NCBI GenBank assembly: GCA_947462335.1
Contig: OX381705.1
Coordinates: 1,240,001 to 1,304,000 of the forward strand
Reading direction: 5' to 3'
Length of the DNA: 64,000 bases
From: Harmothoe impar
Lineage: Eukaryota; Annelida; Polychaeta; Phyllodocida; Polynoidae
The notes below the pieces were generated by a model. That model had not been told where the DNA came from. It saw only the letters and a program-made list of their open reading frames with translations, and searched no databases. This document shows, piece by piece, positions 40,065 to 50,326 of this stretch (position 1 is its first letter; each line of letters opens with the position of its first letter). The position numbers and the translations under genes were made by a program.

Positions 40065-40270
40065 GGAGAGTGCAAGAGGGAAAATGAGGGATTTAGAGAG
40101 AAAGAAGAGAGAGGGGAGAGAGAAAGAGGAGAGGGGGGAGAGAGGGAGAAAGAGACAGAGAGAGAAAAGGACAGAGAGAGAGAGAAGGAAGAGAGAAAGA
40201 GGAGAAAGAGAAAAGAAGAAGGGAGAGAGGGGGTAGATGAAGAGTCGAAAGAAAGATTGACAGAGCTGGA
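40065..40270. repeat. Polypurine (GA-rich) tract
   Basis: About 200 bases almost free of pyrimidines on the plus strand, GAGAGAAAGAAGAGAGAGGG and similar. Could adopt triplex (H-DNA) structure. Overlapping open frames of Glu/Arg/Lys or Ser/Leu/Phe are compositional. Confidence 0.9.
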
Positions 40271-40579
40271 GGTAATGAGAAAAGGCTCACTTATATGAAT
40301 ACTGTTCTGCCGTTCATTTATAACACATGTCCTCATCAGGTATGGCCAATGCTAGACTGAAATACTCTGTGATTAAAGCATAATTCCTTCAGGGCTCCTT
40401 ACATTTACGTCCTGCATTCCGTCCTATGAGTCCTGGTGCTGCTGCAAGGTGAGTTGAACTTCTCCAAGTATGAGATAGGACTTGAATTCCCAGTCACGAG
40501 GTAGATCCAGAGTTTTTCAATCCTAGGACAAACCACAGAGAATATCCGTGCATGTCCAGAGTCATGGCTTGTAACCCCC

Positions 40580-40617
40580 CAGCGCCCCTATATATAAGGC
40601 TGAGTACCTGTCCCGGC
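40580..40617 (-). promoter_or_regulatory. Conserved TATATATA block, minus strand
   Basis: On the minus strand: GGGACAGGTACTCAGCCTTA then TATATAGGGGCGCTGG, matching 30,741-30,787 and 55,999-56,040. Confidence 0.4.
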
Positions 40618-40833
40618 TCCCCTCTGGAGAGGTACCGCTGGATGGGTACCGAGACCTGCGCCTTTAAGGATGTGGGGTTTGGAGAACGAGTGCACCTAAA
40701 GCTGCCCTACCAAAAAGGATTTAAACTCGTCACTTCTCTACCTATGTCTAGTGCTGAGCAGCAGGTGACAGTATTAGCCCCAGTGTCCATGTGAGCCCGC
40801 TGGTTGCCATGTGAGCAGCCCATGCCGACCGGC

Positions 40834-41114
40834 ACTATAGACCAATACAGCAAGAAAGGGTGACTTTTCAGAAAAGTTGTTGATAACGTTTTTTTAACAT
40901 TTCTGAAGCATGACCAACAGATCCAAGAATATAAACTAAAAAAACGTGCATTTTAATGTATACTATTTGAAAGATGATTGTTCTGTGAATCTCCTAATAT
41001 AAGATGTTTGCAAATATAGCCATTATAGACAATGTTGCATTATTTTGCTGAAACTAATGTTAACACAACTTTATTTTGAAAAAAGTCTCCCTTTCTTGGC
41101 GCATTGGTCTATAG
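40834..41114. mobile_element. TIR element CTATAGACCAA, copy 1
   Basis: Left CTATAGACCAATACAGCAAG then AAAGGGTGAC; right GTCTCCCTTTCTTGGCGCAT then TGGTCTATAG. A second copy in opposite orientation is at 47,839-48,100. Non-coding. Confidence 0.8.
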
Positions 41115-41172
41115 TTAAGGCCCTACATCAGCAGCCCACAGTAACTGCTCTAGCTTCCCTCCTATATGGGGA

Positions 41173-41230
41173 GTTAGGGAGTGATCATTTGTTAATCACA
41201 AGGGGGTGGGGAGTAAGAAAAATGATGCTC
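41173..41230. repeat. Fragment of G-tract element
   Basis: AGGGAGTGATCATTTGTTAA then TCACAAGGGGGTGGGG is the left end of the family; no right end found. Confidence 0.55.
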
Positions 41231-41379
41231 TTTCTTAGTGAAAAAGCTTGATCGTGAATATATATAGACAAATGCCAACTACATTGATACCATCTCTGAT
41301 GTATTTCACTCGTGGGGGCTGGGGCAAAAGATGTAATGAAGGATTGGTAATTGTGTATATATATATTAGAGGTCTCCAG

Positions 41380-41804
41380 GCCCAAACATATTCAGGCCCC
41401 CCCCCCTCCTCAGTGATTGGGAGGCCCGGCCCCCCTGCCCCCCCCCTTTTTTTCCTGCGTCACTAAACTCCCAGGACCCCAGTGCTTTGAGGCCACATTG
41501 GGTCGATTAATTACCTCCCTTGGTGTCAATGGCGGCCCTAATGAGTCAGCACTAATGAGGTCATGTTCAGGTCGACACTGGGGCATATTTCACATAACAA
41601 TATCTATATGTAAATAAATGTGTATGGAAATACCATATCATTTTGTCCAAAGAGTTATTTTATTCAATACAATTGATTATCAGATAACGCCTTGAGCATG
41701 CTGTTGCTAGTTTTTCAGTTATAATGGCAATATCAGTGTTTGGGTTTGTCTACCCTGTCCTGTACACTGTGACCCACTTTGTGTCCCACTCCCTTGTATG
41801 TAAT
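41380..41804. other. Unannotated DNA with poly-C
   Basis: C-runs at 41,397-41,446, then unique sequence. No gene. Confidence 0.4.
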
Positions 41805-41941
41805 AGATAGACTATGGTTATGAAAGGGTAAATAAAAATAACCACAGCTTACGGGTAGGGACAGACGAGGGTGAAGTCCAAGTCGCCCTACCAGTAAGCT
41901 GTGGTTAATCCTGCTTACCCTCTCATAACCATAGTCTATCT
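41805..41941. mobile_element. Hairpin MITE AGATAGACTATGGTTATGA
   Basis: Left AGATAGACTATGGTTATGAA ... AACCACAGCTTAC; right GTAAGCTGTGGTTAA ... CATAACCATAGTCTATCT. Arms of about 50 bp around a GACGAGGGTGAAGTCC centre. Confidence 0.8.
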
Positions 41942-41991
41942 GTTTAAACCACAGCAGAAAGGTTATGTGAGGGTATACATGTGAAATAACT

Positions 41992-42220
41992 AAGGAAGTG
42001 TTCATTTATTAATTACAGGGGGGGGTGGCGAAAAATTTGTATGCCCCCCCCCCCCATGAGAGTGTGTGGAATGTTTTGTGTCCCCCCTCGCCCAAGGCGC
42101 CGACATTTTTCGCCCACCTTCTTTGAACTAATATTGTCCAAAATATTTTACGCCCCCCCCCTCAGGAGGGATCGGAAATGTTTACACACCCCCCCTGTAA
42201 CTAATAAATGAATACTCCCT
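41992..42220. mobile_element. G-tract inverted-repeat element, copy 3
   Basis: Ends AAGGAAGTGTTCATTTATTA then ATTACAGGGGG, and CCCCCTGTAACTAATAAATG then AATACTCCCT. The interior alternates C and G runs. Confidence 0.75.
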
Positions 42221-42603
42221 GTGAACTCCTTTGTCTTACCCCTCCGCTGTGGTTTAAATGGTTCTATCATGCTCCACCTTGCATCTCCAATTGTAAATAG
42301 TGGATCAGAATTGATGGTGGTCCGAGGACCAACATCATGCTCTGACGTCATTAGAGCACGTCATTAGAGCTGTGCAACATGGTGTCATCATGGCGACGTC
42401 ACAAGTGTGACGTCATAAAACAAAATGGATCCCTTTATTGTGGCTTCGTTTTAGACAGTGTTAAAAGTATTCTAGGTTTAGTATATGGAAATTGACGGCA
42501 GGAGCGTGTTTACAGACCGGTACTCCGCCCTCATGTGTAGACCGAGCCTCAGATGGTGTTAGTATTAACGCAGAGGTACTGCTCCCAATCCCGGCATGCA
42601 CAC

Positions 42604-42882
42604 TTATACATACTCTCGTTCCCAAATTATTCTGAAGAAAGGCTCTGGTAACTGCCAAATGACCATGAACTTGGTATTTTGCTTTGGGATTTTAGCTTAG
42701 AACCAGTGGACAGGAACCAGAATGTATGATGGTAGTTTTACCATCATACTTTCTGGTTCCTGTTCATTTTTCCCAGGCTACCATCAGGGATTGCCCAAAC
42801 CTAGCAAAATCCCAAGTTCAAGGCCATTTGGGAGTTACCAGAGCCTTCCTTCAGAAGGATTTGGGAATGAGAGTAGCTTACA
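42604..42882. mobile_element. Large palindrome / MITE
   Basis: Left CTCTCGTTCCCAAATTATTC, GGCTCTGGTAACTGCCAAAT and CCATGAACTTGG; right CCAAGTTCAAGGCCATTTGG, GTTACCAGAGCC and GGATTTGGGAATGAGAG. The halves meet at GATGGTAGTTTTACCATC. Nearly the whole 280 bp can fold. Confidence 0.8.
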
Positions 42883-43156
42883 CAGAGCGGATAAACACGT
42901 AGATATTGATTGTGAAATAGTCTGTTTCAGTGTTTGAGGTGGAAACATATGTTGAGTATATCACGTTGCTATGGCAGTAAATATGTAACATTAAACTAGA
43001 TATTGATTAATGATGAATGTAATGATATCAAACCAACACATGTGTGGCTTGCGGTGAATCAAGGGCAATCGTGGCGGATCTGGGGGAAAGGGGGGGGGGT
43101 TGGGTAATCAATTGTCGACCACACGTGTGGGGATGCGGGGATGTCAACTGACATGA

Positions 43157-43423
43157 TACACTGAAAAAGTAAACCCGTCCCCAGACTCGTCTAAGTGACA
43201 GTCATAAAATAAACGAGTCAAAAGTTGTCTAACATATCAGGTTAGCCCCCACAAAAAGAAGCTGGAGCTGGCAAATGTCGGGTTTTGGGCTGGCACATGC
43301 CAAGTGGGTCTTCTATCTCCAGCTAGAAGACCCGCTTCCTTGTCACTTAGACAAGTTTTTGACTCGTTTATTTTATGACCGTCACTTTGAAGAGTCCGGA
43401 GACAAGTTTACTTTTTGAGTGTA
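43157..43423. mobile_element. MITE TACACTGAAAAAGTAAAC, copy 1
   Basis: Left TACACTGAAAAAGTAAACCC, right AAGTTTACTTTTTGAGTGTA; inner inverted blocks AGTGACAGTCATAAAATAAA and TTTATTTTATGACCGTCACT. Family also at 45,491 and 49,998. Confidence 0.82.
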
Positions 43424-43582
43424 CCTTAATGTATCATGCCCTTGGTCGTCATGATGCATGAAAGCAGCCCTGGTGAGTAACTCGCCAGTGCAGCATTCAA
43501 GCATCATGCCAACGGGGTCAATACATTCCCAAAGGGTCAGTATGATGCACCAATGCAGCCCCTGCAAGTTACTCGCTAGGCT
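43424..43582. repeat. Partial TTAA hairpin MITE
   Basis: TTAATGTATCATGCCCTTGG ... GCAGCCCTGGTGAGTAACTC ... CAGCCCCTGCAAGTTACTCG. The true ends are lost; it abuts the preceding MITE. Confidence 0.6.
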
Positions 43583-43700
43583 GCAGTGGAGTTTGGAAAG
43601 GGGGGTCCATCAAACACCCAAGTACCAACTCCTCTGCATAGTCCCCCCCCCCCCTGGACTCACATACCTAATGTAACTACAGTTGCTATTCCTATAGGGC

Positions 43701-45156
43701 CTAGGGTAGATTCACCTGGACACATACCTTGAGTCGGACATTTGATTTTATGGTTATTCAAGGATTTTAAGCTCTTTATTTTTATTGAATAATGGTAAAG
43801 TTTAATCATTATTTTTTCCAAAACCCAAACATTAAAACCCAAAATCTGGTTGCGGTACATTGACGACATCTTTTTCGTGTGGACACACGGAGAAGACAAA
43901 CTCGAGAGATGGATGAAACACCTGAACAGGTTCCATGATACCATAAAGTTCACAGCAGAAACCTCTGACAAAGAGATCAGTTTCTTGGACACAAAGGTAA
44001 AACTGGACACGGACACTCGGAAACTGTATACAGACTTATACAGAAAACCGACTGACGTAAACAACTACTTGGACTACAAATCAGCCCATCCAATCTCGAC
44101 CAAAAAGGCATTACCGTACTCACAAATCCTCAGAATATTCAGAATCTGCCAGAAACTCGAAGACTTCGAGTTCCACAGCAGACAGAAAATAGAAGAGTTT
44201 GTAGAAAAAGGCTACCCTCGAGAAATCCTTGAGGAAGCCCTCGAAAAAGTAAGGGCACAGGACAGGCGTGAAACCCTGAAACCCAAACCCAAAAAACAGC
44301 ACAACCCAGACCAAACCCACCTGATCAGTACCCACAGACCAGGCAACAATATTATAAACAAAACCGTCTCCAAAAATTGGGACAGACTAGGAAGTTCCAA
44401 AACCACCAAATTCCTTCGGAGGGGAGGCCTTGTGAAAGGCCAAAAAAGACCCAAAAATCTGAAGGACCATCTAGTCAGGGCAGTGACCAACTACCCGACA
44501 TCAGATGACGAAGACGACGGAGTCGTCAGGAAACCAGACCAAAAAAGGCCACGAGCAAAATGCCGTCGCCTTTTCTGTGACAAATGCGCCAGAATTGACA
44601 AGTGTGGAGAACTCACATCGAAAACCACTGGCCGCAAATTCGTAGCTAAAACGAATGTCACGTGCGAGAGCTCGAACCTCATCTATTGCCTAGAATGCAG
44701 AACCTGCAAAATGCAATATGTGGGGAAAACCGAACGCGCCATCAGATGCAGGATTTATGAGCACGTACACTCCGTCAAAAAGAACGAAGGAGAAACCGAC
44801 GTGCCGTGGCACTTTAACCAATGTGACCACAAGAAAGACAAAGATGTCAAATTCTTCATCATGGATTTCATAAACCGACATCCAAAAAGCGAAGAAGGAA
44901 AGAGGCTACTAGCTCTAGTGGAATTCCACTGGATTGAAAAACTTCGTAGTCATTCACCCTGGGGAATGAATACGAAGGACGGCAGCCATGGGTGAATCGT
45001 CTCAGCAGATTCTAGGGCACTTTTGTAGTCGTGGTCCTACGGGAAACAACACTACTCCTCGTTTTCTTACATTAAAAGCGGTATTATACATGAGTAACCT
45101 CAAATATTGAGGTCTGTCTCCCAGTATGTGTCCGACTCATGGTGAAGCTACCCTAG
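43701..45156. mobile_element. Inverted CTAGGGTAGATTCACC pair enclosing a Penelope-like fragment
   Basis: CTAGGGTAGATTCACC (43,701-43,716) with GAGTCGGACA nearby, and inverted TGTCCGACTCATGGTGAAGC then TACCCTAG (to 45,156). The same terminal motif bounds 62,894-63,887, so it belongs to a DNA element family. The Penelope-like ORF fills most of the interior. Confidence 0.6.
43845..44995 (+). pseudogene. 5'-truncated Penelope-like retroelement ORF (RT end plus GIY-YIG)
   Basis: The frame opens at the last RT core motif (WLRYIDDIFFVW) with everything upstream missing, and has no ATG there, so it cannot be translated normally. It continues through ISFLDTKVKLD, LYRKPTDVNNYLDYKSAHP and a basic linker (PKPKKQHNPDQTHL). 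It then has a Cys cluster (CRRLFCDKCARIDKCGEL) and the GIY-YIG nuclease: IYCLECRTCKMQYVGKTERA, RIYEHVHSVKK, HFNQC and LVEFHWIEKLRS. This RT-linker-GIY-YIG order is diagnostic of Penelope-like elements, which nick target DNA with this domain. The C-terminus and stop (44,993-44,995) look intact and there are no internal stops, so the insertion is fairly young. Confidence 0.9.
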
Positions 45157-45490
45157 AGACAAATACTGCTGATAAGGCAAATTTTAAAAAAAAGAAGTTT
45201 GTTTCAGGTCACCCGACTGACCCTAGAAATGTGCAATATTGAAGAAAGTTTAATTTTTCATACTTTTTGGGTCATTTTTAGGGTTTACACGGAGGATGGC
45301 TGGTCCTTTAATGTTAAAAAAACATTAGCGACCCTAGTCTTTCTTCCAATGTTACCTGAAACATACCTCTTTCTTTTTGGCCTAAATCAAATTGATCGGG
45401 CTCTACACTGCCCCCCCCCCCCCTCCCATGCTGTAATGTCTGTCTGATTACACACGTGTGTGTCAGGCCCTGCCTGGTCCCTGCCCCTCC
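45157..45490. other. Intergenic DNA
   Basis: About 45,205-45,375 carries TTTCAGGTCACCCGACTGAC ... GTTACCTGAAAC, a decayed inverted-repeat fragment like one at 47,567-47,785 (GTCGGTTGACCTGAAAC). No gene. Confidence 0.45.
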
Positions 45491-45813
45491 TACACTGAAA
45501 AAGTGAACTTGTCTCCCGACTCTTCTAAGTGACTGTCATAAAATAAACGTAGTTAAAGGTTGTTTAACCTATCAGGTTACCATCCCACAAACCTCCAGTC
45601 TCCAGACCCGTCTAAGTGACAAGGAGGCAGGTCTTCTAGCTGGAGTTGTCAGATAGAAGACCCACTTGGCATGTGCCAGGCCAAAACCCGACATTTTCCA
45701 GCTCCAGATTCTAATTGTGAGATGGTAACCTGATAGGTTAAACAACCGTTAACTCATTTTTGTAATGACAGTCAATTAGATTAGTCTGGAGACAAGTTTA
45801 CTTTTTCAGTGTA
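45491..45813. mobile_element. MITE TACACTGAAAAAGTGAAC, copy 2
   Basis: Left TACACTGAAAAAGTGAACTT, right AAGTTTACTTTTTCAGTGTA. Contains GTCTTCTAGCTGGAGTTGTC and TCAGATAGAAGACCCACTTG as further inverted modules. Confidence 0.85.
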
Positions 45814-45939
45814 CATCACCCCCCCCCCCCTGCTGCTCCTCCCACATCAATACCACGGTACACACCCAGGTAAATATCAGAGTCACCCTGACACTAGCTT
45901 TGTCACCAAAAGCACTCATATACCAAAGTCAAAAACTTA

Positions 45940-46095
45940 AGTGAGAGTCAGGCTATGCTAGACCTCTATTTAGAGCCTTGACTCACCCAAAATTGCTCAA
46001 GAGTCTGGTTATTCTGGGTCCTCATGCCAGAGTCTCTTTCAGCCTGCAACATTCAAGGATTGTCCGACTCTCGCATGAGGGTCCAGCATGGCCAG
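45940..46095. repeat. Cluster of GACTC / GAGTC motifs
   Basis: Repeated GAGAGTCAGGC, TTGACTCACCC, AGAGTCTG, CAGAGTCTC, CCGACTCTCGC. Similar clusters at about 61,725-62,065 and 62,680-62,815. Probably fragments of one inverted-repeat family. Confidence 0.45.
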
Positions 46096-46143
46096 ACTCG
46101 CAAGCAATTTTGTGATAGTCCAACCTGTTATCGATGGTACAGC

Positions 46144-46830
46144 ATACACTGTTAGAAGTAAGTAGTGTTCCTGTACAGCAAATACCGGGGGCAAGTTTGG
46201 TTCCAGTAGATTGTGCTGTAGACCTACAGCAAGTCAGCTCATGTATATTTACAGCACATATGCTGTACAGTAACAGCAAAATCTGCTGTTACTGTACAGC
46301 ATAATTAACTGTAAAACCAAATCTGAAGGTCCTGGGTTCGTCTCCCAGTGCTGGTGATATTTCTAATCATCCATACGAGGGAAAAACGAATTTTAGGTGG
46401 ATGTAGGTAAAAAAAAGAGAAGTGTGCCTCTACATGGGTACACAAACTTTTGACCATGTCGGCGTGTCGATTTTTAGCAAAAGGGGCATGTCGCTGGGTC
46501 GATTTTTAGCTATATAAGAACTGTGGGTCGATTTTTAACCTTTATTTCCCTGTGTCCGTCAATTTTTAAAGGGGCCGTGTCGAATTTTACCCATGTAGAG
46601 GCACAGAAGTGCCTTGACCAAGGATTGAACTCATGACCTGCGGTATCGTGTACATATTACAGGGATATGTGCTGTAGATCTACAAGTCACTACCGTCACC
46701 TGCATCTATAGTCAAGGATTACCCTATACGCTTCTTGCTATAGTAACAGAATTGTACATGTACAGTAAAATTTGCTGTATTATTCTTTACAGCATTTACA
46801 GAATTCACGAAAAACAACTTTTTACAGTAT
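46144..46830. repeat. CACTGTTAGAAGTAAGTA repeat with tRNA-like B-box
   Basis: Starts TACACTGTTAGAAGTAAGTA and has many CTGTACAG blocks. GGTCCTGGGTTCGTCTCCCA at 46,329 resembles a tRNA T-arm/B-box, and on the other strand GGTCATGAGTTCAATCCTTG at about 46,621 does too. The related element at 52,448 shares the start and a B-box-like GTGGGTTCAAATCTCACC. The right boundary is uncertain. Confidence 0.5.
46424..46604. mobile_element. Nested MITE GTGCCTCTACATGGGTA with 6-bp TSD
   Basis: Ends GTGCCTCTACATGGGTA and TACCCATGTAGAGGCAC (one inner mismatch zone). AGAAGT flanks both sides (46,418-46,423 and 46,605-46,610). Internal tandem GGGTCGATTTTTAGC units. Confidence 0.85.
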
Positions 46831-47051
46831 AGCTTGGCCTTCACTAAAATGACCCTTTGGCCAATCTATCATAGTCCATCAGTGCCTGGCCTGTATGAGA
46901 GTGCTATTGGTGACAACACCTGACGCTGATATTTGCCTGAGTGTACATGGTTATGCACATGTATGTAGATGATGTAAGGAAGCAGGCAGACAGGCAGACC
47001 TACAGACTGGTCCTTATATATATATATACAGAGTCAGAGACAGTCCAGCTG

Positions 47052-47150
47052 TTAAAGCGGCAGTCCCACCACTCGCGCGGCTACCACATAGTAGACTAGA
47101 ACAGTACTAGAATTGTGAGGGGGATACGCTCGGTGAGAATGCCGCTTTAA
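47052..47150. mobile_element. MITE TTAAAGCGGCAGTCCCACCA, copy 1
   Basis: Left TTAAAGCGGCAGTCCCACCA, right GAATGCCGCTTTAA, inner ACTAGAACAGTACTAGAATT. Related copies at 48,215-48,312 and 56,507-56,583. Confidence 0.75.
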
Positions 47151-47196
47151 GCTCCCTCGTTGGGTTCATGGTGATAGCAATACTTTGGTTTTCTCC

Positions 47197-47350
47197 TTAT
47201 GGGCAGTATTGTTAGTTCTGGGCTCAGAATCTCTCGTGAGATTTAGGCAGCGACAAAACACTCCCACCCCATGGAACACACTACATTGCAAGAACAGAGC
47301 CAAGTCCACTCCCAGTACATCGCTATAAGACCACGCAGACATTTCATGGC
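47197..47350. repeat. Dispersed block shared with 34,463-34,620
   Basis: TATGGGCAGTATTGTTAGTT ... TCGTGAGATTTAGGCAGCGA ... see the entry at 34,463. Confidence 0.55.
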
Positions 47351-47838
47351 TCGTAGCCTCCGCTCGACACTCCCACATACAGTCTACAACTAAGACTGTG
47401 CTAGGAGACTGATGCCAGAGCCGCTGGATGCTTTAACCTAATCAGAGTGGTTATTATTGGTGCAGGTGTGACATCAGAATGGCGGCCATTGCTGGGTGCG
47501 GGTAGCGGCATGGGACGGCATGCGACAGCCACCTGGTGGCCAGTTATCGCACTAAGGCTAAAAAAAAGGTTTGTCCCAGGTAACATGGAAGGAAAATGTA
47601 GGGTCGGTAAGTCGGATTTATTTTTATCTTTTATTTTCATTTTTTTAAACATGAATGTATATACTTTTTTGAATACCCTAAAATTGACCAAAAAGGGGTA
47701 GAAATGTGAATATTTTTTTGAAATAGCATAAAAAAATGCAGGGTCGGCCCTGTTTTGATAGGCTCGGTCGGTTGACCTGAAACAACAAAAAGCTTGATAC
47801 CTATGAAACCCATCTAGTGTACCCCAGGTGGGAGGGAG
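47351..47838. other. Intergenic DNA
   Basis: Includes ACAGCCACCTGGTGGCC at about 47,526 and a decayed repeat with AGGGTCGG motifs at 47,567-47,785. No gene. Confidence 0.45.
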
Positions 47839-48100
47839 CTATAGACCAACGCATCAACAAAGGGTGGCTTTTTCAGAATAAAGTTGTGTTTACGTTGGTT
47901 TTAGAAGAATCCTCATAACATTTTCTGCAATAGCTATGTTTACAGACATCTCTTATCACAGGATTCACAGGACAATTATCTTTTAACTAGTATATATATT
48001 AGAATGCAGGATTTTATGTATTTATTGCTTCAGAAATGTTCAAAAACTTTATCAATATATTTTCTGAAAAGTGACCCTTTCTTGCTGTATTTGTCTATAG
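47839..48100. mobile_element. TIR element CTATAGACCAA, copy 2
   Basis: Left CTATAGACCAACGCATCAAC then AAAGGGTGGC; right GTGACCCTTTCTTGCTGTAT then TTGTCTATAG. The interior is inverted relative to copy 1 at 40,834. Confidence 0.8.
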
Positions 48101-48214
48101 AAGCTGCCCAGAGCTGCTCCGATACATCCCCACCCGGACCTGCTCATCCATAACCAGGAGCAGCTCAGTGTGGCTCTGGGCACCCGAGGGGATACTGCCA
48201 CCTGCTCATCAGGA

Positions 48215-48312
48215 TTTAAAGGGACATTCCCACCACTCACACTTAACCCCATAGTGGACCAGAACAGTACTAGAATTGTGGGTGGGATACGCCCGGTGAT
48301 TATGACACTTTT
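48215..48312. mobile_element. MITE TTAAAGGGACATTCCCACCA, copy 2
   Basis: TTTAAAGGGACATTCCCACC ... CCAGAACAGTACTAGAATTG ... GGTGATTATGACACTTTTTT. Family of 47,052. Confidence 0.7.
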
Positions 48313-48890
48313 TTAACAATTGAACCTCAGGAGATTGATAGCTCACCTTCTTGTGAAATAACTTTCTAAGTACTTAACATATGACTGCCAACAATAGGAC
48401 AGGGAGCAACAGGAAACAACAGCATAGTGAAGTAAGTTATTCACAGGATACTTTTTTTTTGTGAAATTTTCTGACCCTCAACCAGCCAAATATCTAACTT
48501 TCTGTGATTGTGACCGGGTCACCGAGGGAGTAATGCATCAAGCCCCAAGTGGGAGGGGAGTGGTTTAAAATTTAAAAAAATTCACAGGAGTTTTCTTTTT
48601 GAACAAAGTTTGGCTTTTATTGTCCATAGGTATCAGATGCAGGGTTTACAGTGTATGACAGACAGGTGACTTCATATAAATGACAGGAGTTAGACTGCTG
48701 AACATTAATTATGAAAAACTAACAAATGTTAACCATTATATAAAATCGTTTACAATTTACGAGGGGAATATTGTGTCATACCGGCTGTACCGGTACGGTA
48801 TGTTCTGATCTAGCGATGGTTCCTTCATCGTTATGATGTCTGTGGTATCTGTAGAAGACGCTTTGATACCAATCTATGGCATTCTACCCT
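48313..48890. other. Intergenic DNA
   Basis: Unique AT-rich sequence; no gene or clear repeat. Confidence 0.45.
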
Positions 48891-48894
48891 ATAA

Positions 48895-49130
48895 CCCTTT
48901 AAGGATGGCATGATACCTTAATGCATCTTGCCCTTGGTCGTCATGATGCATGAATGCAGCCCTGGTGATTAACTCCCCAGTGCTGCATTTAAGCCGACCC
49001 TACAGCGTTGAGACACTCCCATAGGGTCTGCATGATGCACCAATGCAGCACCAGGGAGTTCCTCGCCAGGGCTGCATTGGTGCATCATGCCGAGAAATGT
49101 TGTCTTTTAGTGACATCCGTCCTTAACTGG
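48895..49130. mobile_element. TTAA hairpin MITE, full length
   Basis: ATAA (TTAA with one change) then CCCTTTAAGGATGGCATGAT; right end ACATCCGTCCTTAACTGG then TTAA. Two hairpin modules, the second AATGCAGCACCAGGGAGTTC / CTCGCCAGGGCTGCATT. Confidence 0.8.
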
Positions 49131-49179
49131 TTAATGGTGTATGGTAAAGGGTTGAGGTAGACCAAGCTATTGCATTTAA

Positions 49180-49409
49180 CCCTTTAAGGACGGATGTCAC
49201 TAAAAGATCACATTTGTCATCATTATGCACCAATGCAGCCCCGGTGAGTAACTCGCCGGTGCTACATTGGTGGATCATGCCGACCCTTTGGGAGAGTCTC
49301 AACCTTGTAGGGTCGACATGGTGTATGAATGCAGTTAGTTGCCAGGGCTGCATTCATGCATCATGACGACAGGCATGATGCATTATTGCGTTATACCATC
49401 CTTAAAGGC
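49180..49409. mobile_element. TTAA hairpin MITE, full length, inverted
   Basis: TTAA then CCCTTTAAGGACGGATGTCA; right end ACCATCCTTAAAGGC then TTAA (49,410-49,413). It is in opposite orientation to the neighbour that ends 50 bp upstream, so the pair can also fold together. Confidence 0.82.
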
Positions 49410-49713
49410 TTAAGGGTAAATGGTAAAGGGCTGAGGGCATGCTATATTGTCGTATTAATACCCAGACCTCCAGGTCGGAAAACAAAGGGTTTGTTTCATG
49501 TCACCTACAACAGTTGGAGAAGTTCGAGATGGAAGTCCGGATATATTTAGCATTTGAATAGAAAAAAAAAGCAATAATATTTTCTAAAATAATTAACATT
49601 TCCTATTGTTTATTGAGGATTTAGCTTGGGGATAAGCCCTAAAGGTCTAATGTTGTAAGCACATGCCTTCCTGAACTTTGTTATAAACTCTTGAAGGATA
49701 ACATCAAGCCTTG

Positions 49714-49914
49714 ATTGATCATGCCTTAATGCATCATGCCTATGGTCGTCATGATGCATGAATGCAGCCATGATGAGTAACTCATTCAAGCATAATGCCG
49801 ACTCTACTGGGTTGAGATGCTCCCGGGGGGTCAATATGATGCATCGATGCAGCCCCAGCACGCTACTCACCAGAGCTGCATTGGTGCATCATGTCATGCC
49901 GTCCTTAGAGGGTT
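49714..49914. repeat. TTAA hairpin MITE, left end missing
   Basis: GATCATGCCTTAATGCATCA ... GCTGCATTGGTGCATCATG ... CCGTCCTTAGAGGGTTA. Confidence 0.65.
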
Positions 49915-49997
49915 AGTGTTGTCTTCAGGTTACCCTATTGATCCCTATATTGTGAGGCAGGGTAAGACCCTTGTACACCTTGTGTAATCTGAAACTG

Positions 49998-50292
49998 CAC
50001 TGAAAAAGTAAACTTGTCTCCAGAAATAAAATTAACAAGTTAAAGGCTGTCTAAACCATCAGGTTACCACCCCACAAATAGAATCTGGAGCTGGCAAATG
50101 TCACTTTTTGGGCTGACACATGCCAAGTGGATCTTTTATCTGACAACTCTAGCTAGAAGACCTGCTTCCTTGACACTTAGACGAGTCTGGAGACAGGTTT
50201 GTGGGATGGTAACCTGATAGGTTAGACAACCTTCAACTTGCTTATTTTATGACAGTCACCTAGAAGAGTGTGGAGGTTTACTTGTTCAGTGT
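49998..50292. mobile_element. MITE CACTGAAAAAGTAAACTTG, copy 3
   Basis: Left GCACTGAAAAAGTAAACTTG, right GTTTACTTGTTCAGTGTGC. Inner modules as in 45,491. Confidence 0.8.
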
Positions 50293-50326
50293 GCAGGATT
50301 GATAATTACTCATGTATCACTCAATG

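Larger units (their letters stand above)
39746..40833. other. Intergenic DNA with GA tract
   Basis: 40,065-40,270 is the polypurine tract listed separately. 40,580-40,617 carries the TATATATA block on the minus strand. No gene supported. Confidence 0.5.

Noticed and set aside
40055..40336. Glu/Arg-rich frame (plus) and Ser/Leu-rich frame (minus)
   Set aside because: Caused by the GA polypurine tract.
46325..46360. tRNA gene
   Set aside because: Only a B-box-like segment is present; there is no acceptor stem, D-arm or anticodon arm that folds.
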